Source of the DNA: Bacillus pumilus
Lineage (GTDB): Bacteria > Bacillota > Bacilli > Bacillales > Bacillaceae
Direction of reading: 5' to 3'
DNA: 64,000 bases
Assembly (NCBI RefSeq): GCF_003431975.1
Contig: NZ_CP027116.1
Span: forward strand, 2,480,001 to 2,544,000
In this document: positions 56,441-64,000 of the stretch, piece after piece
How the letters are laid out: every line of letters starts with the position of its first letter
How positions within the stretch are numbered: the stretch's first letter is position 1
Program-made: the position numbers and the translations under genes
Notes under the pieces: model-generated
Databases searched by the model: none
Told to the model about the DNA's origin: nothing
Seen by the model: only the letters and a program-made list of their open reading frames with translations

Positions 56441-58824
56441 TATTCATGCATAAAATCAAATGGAGTGATTCCTTCCATTCCAATATTTGCATCATGCACG
56501 CTAAACGGAAGCTCTTTTTGAAGGGCTGCAAGCTCCGCATCCATGACCTCCTCAGTTTGAACGAGCCGCATTGTTAAGGACGTTTGTCTGAGAGAATCCT
56601 CATTGTTTTTCACGCCCCACTCCAGTGCTGATTCCTCGCCGCACAGGATTAAAAACTTTTTACTTCGAGTAATGGCTGTGTACAGCAGATTTCGCCTAAG
56701 CATTCGATAATAGCTTCTCACGACTGGCAGCACAACGATGGGAAACTCACTTCCTTGTGATTTGTGGATGGAGCAACAATAAGCATGTGTAAATTGATGA
56801 AAATCCTTTTTTGTAAAGGTGATTTCATTCCCATCAAAGGAGATGACAGCCATATCTTCTTTTTCCGTGTTTTCTTTCGCATAAAAAATGGAGACAATTT
56901 CACCGATATCACCGTTAAAAATATTATTCTCCGGCTGATTCACAAGCTGAAGCACTTTATCCCCAGTTCTGAATACGACATCACCAAACGGGATTTCTCT
57001 GCCTTTTGGTTTTTTAGGATTCAAAATGTGCTGCAGCATTTTATTGAGCTCATTAATGCCCGCTTTCCCTTTATACATGGGTGCAAGCACTTGAATATCT
57101 TTTGCTGAATAGCCTTTTTGAGCAGCGTTGCTGACGACTTTCTCAATGACTTCTTTCATTTGATCCGCATTGCATCGAATGAAGGATCGATCCTTTGAAC
57201 GTGCAGTTATATCTCTTGGCAGGACGCCATTTTTCATCTCATGCGCAAGTTCAACAATACTGGAGCCGTCTGCCTGGCGGTAAATATCTGTCAGTGTAAC
57301 AGCTGGCACGGCTTGTGAGGCTAGCAGGTCTCTTAATACTTGGCCTGGTCCAACAGATGGAAGTTGATGTTCATCTCCCACCATAATTACTTGGATATGA
57401 TCAGGAATCGCTTTAAACAAATGATTGGCAAGCCAAATATCGAGCATACTTGATTCATCAATGATGACAAGCTTTCCTTCAATCGGCTGTTCCTCATCAT
57501 GCGAAAAGCCCTCTGACCCGTTCCAGCCCAGCAGCCTGTGAATGGTTACAGCTGGAAGCCCCGTTGATTCCGTCATCCGTTTAGCCGCCCGTCCAGTAGG
57601 CGCAGCAAGCACAAATGGAAAGGATTCATCTTTTTTATAATCACTCGGATCAAGGGATACACCGTGAAGATCACTGTAAAGCTCGACAATCCCTTTAATG
57701 ACTGTTGTCTTCCCTGTACCAGGTCCGCCTGTTAAAAGCAGCATCGGGGACATAAGTGCCTTTTGAATCGCTTCCTTTTGAGTTGGTGCATACTGAACGC
57801 CGAGCCGTTCCTCAAGGTTCCCGAGAGCAAGCAGGAATTCCGATTCAGGAAATTGTTCTGCATATTCCGTTTGGGAGACAATTTTTTGTATACGTTTGGC
57901 AACACTTTGTTCCGCATAAAATAAGGACGGATGATAGCAGCGCTCATCTTCAATGATCATCTCTTTCCCTTCTCCAAGTGCAATGATCTGATTGGCAACA
58001 TCCATTTCTGTCACTTTGTACTCATTGCCTGTCTGATTGAGGAGCTTACGGGTTTCGACGATCAAATCTTTCGTTTGTATGTACGTATGACCGTCCTGAA
58101 GACTGGCTGTCTCAACTGTATAAAGCAACGCTGCTCGGATTCGCTCTGGATCATTTCCTGAGATGCCGGTTCTCGCGCCCAGCTCATCCGCCTTAATAAA
58201 CCCGATTCCTTCAACATCCTTGACGAGCTGATACGGATTTTCCTCAATTTTTTGCAGCGTTTCACTCTCATACACTTGATATATCTTCATGCTGAGCTGC
58301 GGACCAAAGCCATATTGATTTAGACTAATCATGATTTGTTCCAATCCTTGATGCTCCTGGAGCGCTGCCGCCAGTTTATCTGCCTTCTTCTTTGATAAGC
58401 GCGGAACGTCATATAAAACCGCCGGATCACGCATGATTTTATGAAGCGTCTGATTGCCAAGCTTTCCCACGATTTCTTCCGCCGTCTTTTTTCCTATCCC
58501 CTCAAACAAATCACTTGAGAGATAGTGAATGATTCCTTGCTTTGTTGTCGGTACTTCCTTTTGAAAATGAGTGGCCTGAAACTGTTCACCAAATTTGGGG
58601 TGGCTTGTGACTTTGCCGTAGAAGGTGTAAGTTTCCTCCTCATGAAGTGCTGGGAAGTAGCCTGTGACAGATGCTGTTTTTTCCTCTAAGTTTTCCGATG
58701 TCTCAATGACTTTCACCTTTAACACCGAGTATAAATTACTTTCATTATGGAAAATAACGGCTTGAACTGTCCCCTTTAAAAACGGTTCGTCCTCAAGCTT
58801 CATTTGATCTGGATGTTCCTGCAC
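56440..58824 (-). CDS. recD2: ATP-dependent 5'-3' DNA helicase RecD2
   Basis: 794 residues (YrrC). N-terminal OB-like region and helix-hairpin-helix block (FEGIGKKTAEEIVGKLG, then VEGIGFIKADELG), SF1 helicase motifs: Walker A LTGGPGTGKTT, motif II IIDESSMLD, motif III MVGDEHQLPSVGPG, and the C-terminal SIHKSQGSEF and YTAITRSKKFLIL. RecBC-independent RecD involved in replication fork and repair work. Starts 19 bp after yrrB. Confidence 0.95.
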   Translation of the reverse strand: MQEHPDQMKLEDEPFLKGTVQAVIFHNESNLYSVLKVKVIETSENLEEKTASVTGYFPALHEEETYTFYGKVTSHPKFGEQFQATHFQKEVPTTKQGIIHYLSSDLFEGIGKKTAEEIVGKLGNQTLHKIMRDPAVLYDVPRLSKKKADKLAAALQEHQGLEQIMISLNQYGFGPQLSMKIYQVYESETLQKIEENPYQLVKDVEGIGFIKADELGARTGISGNDPERIRAALLYTVETASLQDGHTYIQTKDLIVETRKLLNQTGNEYKVTEMDVANQIIALGEGKEMIIEDERCYHPSLFYAEQSVAKRIQKIVSQTEYAEQFPESEFLLALGNLEERLGVQYAPTQKEAIQKALMSPMLLLTGGPGTGKTTVIKGIVELYSDLHGVSLDPSDYKKDESFPFVLAAPTGRAAKRMTESTGLPAVTIHRLLGWNGSEGFSHDEEQPIEGKLVIIDESSMLDIWLANHLFKAIPDHIQVIMVGDEHQLPSVGPGQVLRDLLASQAVPAVTLTDIYRQADGSSIVELAHEMKNGVLPRDITARSKDRSFIRCNADQMKEVIEKVVSNAAQKGYSAKDIQVLAPMYKGKAGINELNKMLQHILNPKKPKGREIPFGDVVFRTGDKVLQLVNQPENNIFNGDIGEIVSIFYAKENTEKEDMAVISFDGNEITFTKKDFHQFTHAYCCSIHKSQGSEFPIVVLPVVRSYYRMLRRNLLYTAITRSKKFLILCGEESALEWGVKNNEDSLRQTSLTMRLVQTEEVMDAELAALQKELPFSVHDANIGMEGITPFDFMHE

Positions 58825-58843
58825 AGGTCTTCCCTCCTTCCGT

Positions 58844-59497
58844 CTATTCTGCCTCTTGAATCAGCTTTTGCGCATGTAGTGCCAGCATATGGTCAGGCTG
58901 CACGTCTATGGCTTTGCCTAGCATTTCAAGTGCTTCGTCTTTTTTCTCTAAGTATGCATACGCAACCCCTAAATTATAAAAGGCATCTGCGTGCTGCGGA
59001 TCACGTGCGACAACTTCGGTAAAAGCAGTCACCGCTTCTTCCAGCATGTGTTCATTGGCTAAGCACATGCCAAATTGAAACCTTGCTTCATTATCTTCTT
59101 CATTCAGTTCAATAGCACGCTGAAGATAAGGCATTGCAAGCTTTGGCTGCTCTAATTTAATGAGCGTCTGCCCAAGCATGTAAAATAAATCACTATTTTC
59201 CATACCAGCTTTTAATGCTTGTTCAAAGTAATCTTTTGCTTTCATAAAGTCTTCTTTTAACGTGTATACATTTCCTGCCCCATAATAGGCTGCCGCTGCC
59301 ATTTGATCAAGTTCAATGGCTTTTTGAAAGAAGTTTAGCGCACGTTCAAATTCATTGATACTTGAAAGTAAGTTCGCAAAGTTAATGTATGGAACCGGGT
59401 CTTTTGGGCTTTCTTCAATGGCTTTCGTAAAAGCTTCCGCTGCTTTTTCGATATTCCCCTGATTTAAGGCTTCTATGCCGATTTCGTTATGGTTCAT
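58844..59497 (-). CDS. yrrB: TPR-repeat protein YrrB
   Basis: About 217 residues made of roughly six tetratricopeptide repeats (NIEKAAEAFTKAIEESPKDP; ALNFFQKAIELD; AKDYFEQALKAG; AMPYLQRAIELNEED; ADAFYNLGVAYAYLEKK). A protein-binding scaffold. ATG at 59497, ten bases after AAAGG, gives the normal length; upstream Met codons are possible. Lies between recD2 and mnmA as in B. subtilis. Confidence 0.9.
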   Translation of the reverse strand: MNHNEIGIEALNQGNIEKAAEAFTKAIEESPKDPVPYINFANLLSSINEFERALNFFQKAIELDQMAAAAYYGAGNVYTLKEDFMKAKDYFEQALKAGMENSDLFYMLGQTLIKLEQPKLAMPYLQRAIELNEEDNEARFQFGMCLANEHMLEEAVTAFTEVVARDPQHADAFYNLGVAYAYLEKKDEALEMLGKAIDVQPDHMLALHAQKLIQEAE

Positions 59498-59518
59498 TCG
59501 CTCTCTCATCCTTTCATT

Positions 59519-59548
59519 AAAAAACCTCAACAGCGACGTTGAGGTTTT
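59519..59548 (-). terminator. Terminator after mnmA
   Basis: AAAACCTCAAC and GTTGAGGTTTTTT arms around GTCGCT, minus strand. Confidence 0.9.
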
Positions 59549-59557
59549 GAAAACATG

Positions 59558-60739
<1,182 letters not shown>

Positions 60740-60771
60740 TCATTTTTCACACACGGACAAAAGAGAAGCAT

Positions 60772-61914
60772 TTATTTCGCTAAGCGTTTGACAACAGCTG
60801 CTATCTTGCGCGCCGCCTGCTTCACATGATCCTCTTCATTCCCTAAACCGAAGCTTATTCTGACTGAGGACGTCAGCTTGTCTGCTTCCTCGCCATACAT
60901 GGCGCTTAACACGTGCGAAGGAAGGACGGATCCAGCCGTACATGCAGATCCGCTTGAAACAGCAATCCCTTCCATATCTAAATTCACAAGTAACGATTCG
61001 ATGGAAACGCCCGCGAAGTGAACATTTAAAATGTGCGGCAATGACTCTTTCGGTTGCCCATTGATAGAGAAATCAAGTGATTCCTCTTCGAATACTTGCA
61101 GCATGATTTCTTTGAGCTTACCATAATGTATGGCTTTTTCTCTTCTATTTTGCTTTGTTAATTGAACAGCTTCTGCTAGTCCGACGATTCCTGCCACATT
61201 TTCAGTGCCAGCACGGCGCTTTCTTTCTTGTTCTCCTCCGAAAATTTGCGGAGAAAGTTTCACGCCTTCGTTTACATATAAAAAGCCTGTTCCCATCGGA
61301 CCATTTAGCTTATGGCCAGAAGCAGATAAGAGATCAATATGAAGGTCTGCTACATCGATAGGCATTGTTCCAAACGCCTGTACGGCGTCTGTATGAAAAT
61401 GAGCAATGTGATCGTGTAAAAGCTCGCCAATGTCTTTGATTGGCTGAATCACACCTGTTTCATTATTGCCGTACATGATGGTCACAAGAATCGTATCATC
61501 TCTTAGTGCTTGCTTGAATTGTTCAAGGTGAATCAATCCCGTTTCATCTACCTCTAAATATGTTACGTCAAATCCTAGCTTCTCTAGACGCTCACATGTG
61601 TGCAGTACCGCATGATGCTCTGTTTTGGCTGTGATAATATGTTTTCCTTCATGCTGTCTTGCCATGGCCACACCTGTAATCGCCAGATTGTCCGCCTCTG
61701 TTCCTCCACTTGTGAGGATGATCTCCTGTGGTTTACAGTGTAATTCTCCTGCAATCACTTCTCTTGCTTCATCGAGCCACTTTCTTGCCTCGCGCCCATA
61801 TGAATGAATACTAGAGGGATTACCAAATATCTCTGTAAAGTAAGGCATCATCTTGTCTACAATACGCTGATCCATCGGCGTTGTGGCCGCATGATCTAAA
61901 TAAATTCGTTCCAT
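60772..61914 (-). CDS. yrvO: Cysteine desulfurase YrvO (IscS-like)
   Basis: 380 residues, PLP-dependent. PLP lysine in SASGHKLNGPMGTG, cofactor histidine in TAKTEHHAVLHT and the active cysteine in SSGSACTAGSVLPS. It supplies sulfur from cysteine to MnmA. Starts 19 bp after cymR, so sulfur supply and its regulator are co-transcribed. Confidence 0.95.
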   Translation of the reverse strand: MERIYLDHAATTPMDQRIVDKMMPYFTEIFGNPSSIHSYGREARKWLDEAREVIAGELHCKPQEIILTSGGTEADNLAITGVAMARQHEGKHIITAKTEHHAVLHTCERLEKLGFDVTYLEVDETGLIHLEQFKQALRDDTILVTIMYGNNETGVIQPIKDIGELLHDHIAHFHTDAVQAFGTMPIDVADLHIDLLSASGHKLNGPMGTGFLYVNEGVKLSPQIFGGEQERKRRAGTENVAGIVGLAEAVQLTKQNRREKAIHYGKLKEIMLQVFEEESLDFSINGQPKESLPHILNVHFAGVSIESLLVNLDMEGIAVSSGSACTAGSVLPSHVLSAMYGEEADKLTSSVRISFGLGNEEDHVKQAARKIAAVVKRLAK

Positions 61915-61932
61915 TTCCGGTACACCTCTGAT

Positions 61933-62352
61933 CTAAATATAGAACATATACGCCTCTTGATCCTCGTCATCTTTATAGCTTGCCAAGTCTTCAAGAGTTG
62001 TATTGTCTAGTACGTCTTTTACTGCATCACGAATCCGAATCCAAAGTGCACGTTTTGCTGGTTCTTCGTTTTCGATAACTTCGACAGGACTAATCGGTCC
62101 TTCTAATACACGAATAATATCACCCGCTGTTATCTCGCTTGGCTCATGGGCAAGCACATAACCGCCATATGCTCCGCGGATACTTTTCACAAGACGGGCA
62201 TTACGGAGTGGTGATACAAGCTGCTCTAAATAATGCTCAGACAAATTATTGTTTTGAGCAATTGATTTTAATGATGTAGGGCCTTCGCCATGTTTTTTGG
62301 CTAATTCGATCATGATCGTCAGACCATATCTGCCTTTAGTAGAAATTTTCAA
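61933..62352 (-). CDS. cymR: Cysteine metabolism master repressor CymR
   Basis: 139 residues of the Rrf2 family starting (as M) KISTKGRYGLTIMIELAKKH. HTH in TSLKSIAQNNNLSEHYLEQL and wing RSIRGAYGGYVLAHEP. It lacks the three cysteines of iron-sulfur Rrf2 proteins, as CymR does; it works in complex with CysK. TTG at 62352, six bases after AGAGGTG; the longer reading to 62433 is ignored. Its targets include the yrrT-mccAB operon of this window. Confidence 0.93.
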   Translation of the reverse strand: MKISTKGRYGLTIMIELAKKHGEGPTSLKSIAQNNNLSEHYLEQLVSPLRNARLVKSIRGAYGGYVLAHEPSEITAGDIIRVLEGPISPVEVIENEEPAKRALWIRIRDAVKDVLDNTTLEDLASYKDDEDQEAYMFYI

Positions 62353-62559
62353 GTTAAACACCTCTGCGTTTTCTATTTCTATGTCATCAATTATTTTTCT
62401 GATTTCATATACGCTTATATAGACCAAAAGCAATTATATCATACTTTCAGCCAACTTTCATTTGCGGGTTCTGAGGGTTATAGGAGGACGCATCCCTTTT
62501 CTATTTGAAGAAATTTCGGTACTCTATACAAACAAGACATTGCTTTAGGAGAGATAATC

Positions 62560-63825
62560 ATGAAACCTTTAGCGTACCGGATGCGCCCAAGTCATATTGA
62601 AGACATCATTGGGCAGGAGCATCTCGTTGGAGAAGGTCAAATTATTAGACGAATGGTCGAGGCGAAACATTTATCCTCGATGATTTTATACGGACCACCG
62701 GGCATCGGCAAAACATCGATTGCAACCGCGATCGCTGGCAGTACAAGCATTGCGTTTCGTACATTGAATGCGGTCATTCATAACAAAAAAGATATGGAAG
62801 CTGTTGCCGCTGAAGCAAAAATGAGCGGTCAGGTGATCCTTATTTTAGACGAAGTTCACAGGCTCGATAAAGGAAAGCAGGATTTCCTTCTTCCTTATTT
62901 AGAGAACGGCATGATCATTTTAATTGGCGCAACGACGGCTAACCCCTATCATGCGATCAATCCTGCTATCCGAAGCCGGACACAAATATTTGAGCTAAAG
63001 CCGCTTGAAACAGAGCAAATCAAGGCTGCCTTAACAAGAGCGTTACAGGATGAGCATCGCGGACTTGGCAGTTATGAGGTGACAGTGGACGATGAAGCAA
63101 TGAATCATTTTGCCAATGGATGCGGAGGAGATGTACGCTCTGCTTTAAATGCATTAGAGCTAGCTGTCTTATCGACAAAAGCAGATGAAGCTGGGCATAT
63201 TAAGATCTCTCTTGCCGCAGCAGAAGAATGTTTACAAAAAAAGAGCTTCTCACATGATAAGAATGGTGATGCCCATTATGATGTCCTTTCGGCTTTTCAA
63301 AAATCCATTAGAGGATCTGACGCAGATGCGGCGCTCCATTATCTTGCCAGACTGATTGAAGCAGGAGATCTTGAAAGCATTTCAAGGAGACTACTCGTGA
63401 TGGCTTACGAAGATATTGGCTTAGCAAGTCCTCAGGCAGGTCCACGTGTGCTGAGCGCTGTTCAAACAGCAGAAAGAGTCGGCTTCCCAGAAGCACGAAT
63501 TCCACTGGCTAACGCCGTTATTGAACTGTGTCTTTCTCCTAAATCCAACTCGGCATATCAGGCGATTGATGCGGCGCTCGGTGACATTCGCTCAGGGAAA
63601 ATTGGTGAAATCCCTGTTCATTTAAAGGATGCTCACTACAAGGGAGCAACAGCACTCGGAAGAGGCGTCGATTATTTATACCCGCACGACTATGAAAATG
63701 GCTGGGTGAAGCAGCAATATTTACCTGATCCGCTCAAAAACAAGCAGTACTATAAACCGAAGCAAACAGGCAAATTTGAAGGCGCACTGAAGCAGGTTTA
63801 TGAGAATTTAAAACGCCAAAAATAA
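62560..63825 (+). CDS. rarA: Replication-associated recombination protein RarA (MgsA)
   Basis: 421 residues, AAA+ clamp-loader-like ATPase. Walker A GPPGIGKTS, Walker B LILDEVHR, sensor 1 GATTANP, arginine finger AIRSRTQIF, then the MgsA C-terminal tetramer domain (YEDIGLASPQAGPRVL). Acts at stalled forks. ATG at 62560 follows AGGAGAGATAATC. Transcribed away from cymR. Confidence 0.95.
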   Translation: MKPLAYRMRPSHIEDIIGQEHLVGEGQIIRRMVEAKHLSSMILYGPPGIGKTSIATAIAGSTSIAFRTLNAVIHNKKDMEAVAAEAKMSGQVILILDEVHRLDKGKQDFLLPYLENGMIILIGATTANPYHAINPAIRSRTQIFELKPLETEQIKAALTRALQDEHRGLGSYEVTVDDEAMNHFANGCGGDVRSALNALELAVLSTKADEAGHIKISLAAAEECLQKKSFSHDKNGDAHYDVLSAFQKSIRGSDADAALHYLARLIEAGDLESISRRLLVMAYEDIGLASPQAGPRVLSAVQTAERVGFPEARIPLANAVIELCLSPKSNSAYQAIDAALGDIRSGKIGEIPVHLKDAHYKGATALGRGVDYLYPHDYENGWVKQQYLPDPLKNKQYYKPKQTGKFEGALKQVYENLKRQK

Positions 63826-63826
63826 A

Positions 63827-63857
63827 AAAAGCCCCCTGCATGTGAGCAGACGGGCTA
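63827..63857. terminator. rarA terminator adjoining MITE copy D
   Basis: AGCCCCCTGC and GCAGACGGGCT arms (one bulge) around ATGTGA, with a T run on the minus-strand side. The element's CAG begins one base after the stem. Confidence 0.75.
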
Positions 63858-64000
63858 CAGATTGTTGACAAAGGGCTAAAATGATGTTTGTTTTAGCCCT
63901 TCGTCTTCTTTTCAGCGCAACATGAAAACCTTTGAAGTCTAAGGAAGGACGAGCAAAAGAGCGCAGACCTGACAAAGAATGCGATGGTTTGTCTACACGC
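63858..64000 (-). mobile_element. Terminator-associated MITE, copy D (cut by window edge)
   Basis: Opposite orientation to copy B. Reads CAGATTGTTGACAAAGGGCT at 63858 and ends at the window border in GTCTACACGC, two bases short of the expected terminal TG (CTG end). All shared blocks are present (CTTCTTTTCAGC, GAAGTCTAAGGAAGGACGAG, CGCAGACCTGACAAAGAATG). It would be about 145 bp long; copy B has 35 bp more in the middle. Confidence 0.82.

Overview
The window looks like chromosome of a low-GC Gram-positive of the Bacillus pumilus group (B. pumilus, safensis or altitudinis). The right half keeps the B. subtilis yrh/yrr gene order (yrhC-mccB-mccA-mtnN-yrrT, yrzA, yrrS-pbpI-greA-udk-trhP2-trhP1-trmR-mltG, yrzB-ruvX-yrzL-alaS-yrrI-glnQHMP-yrzQR-yrrD-recD2-yrrB-mnmA-yrvO-cymR-rarA). 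The left half is more strain-specific and contains a class D beta-lactamase of the B. pumilus type. All species statements are inference from gene content; no database was searched.

Layout. 1-3900: arabinose operon (araB-araD-araA) and divergent araR, with two AraR boxes and a cre site. 3930-6653: FrnE-like oxidoreductase, hxlAB formaldehyde fixation and hxlR. 6733-10196: esterase and a run of small uncharacterised genes, three of them related, resembling orphan immunity genes. 10308-17084: beta-lactamase, acyl-CoA dehydrogenase, manganese catalase, butanediol dehydrogenase, an MFS exporter behind a T-box leader, and an SDR. 17280-20916: iron alcohol dehydrogenase, amino-acid:cation symporter and divergent LysR regulator. 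21053-24297: LnrLMN-like drug-efflux ABC operon. 24482-28896: two insertion sequences (IS3 family and IS1182 family) flanking a glutathione-independent formaldehyde dehydrogenase. 29024-30507: methyltransferase and a nest of tiny, probably sporulation-related genes. 30953-34728: methionine-to-cysteine conversion. 34915-63825: core metabolism, RNA modification, translation and repair, with a BirA-controlled yhfUTS operon inserted and a frameshifted glnM.

The most unusual signal is a short dispersed element (about 145-180 bp) present four times (6159, 35148, 55346, 63858). Its ends (CAG...CTG) match the terminal inverted repeats of the IS1182-family element at 27347-28896. The best copy is flanked by direct repeats that contain a complete Rho-independent terminator hairpin, exactly as the IS is. 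All copies abut terminators (hxlR, yrzA, glnP, rarA). I read it as a non-autonomous, terminator-targeting MITE mobilised by an IS1182-type transposase.

How genes work together: hxlAB and fdhA are two routes for formaldehyde removal. mtnN, mccA, mccB and the sulfur regulator cymR link methionine recycling with cysteine. yrvO supplies sulfur to mnmA for tRNA thiolation, and trhP1, trhP2 and trmR make 5-methoxyuridine in tRNA, so tRNA wobble modification is well represented.
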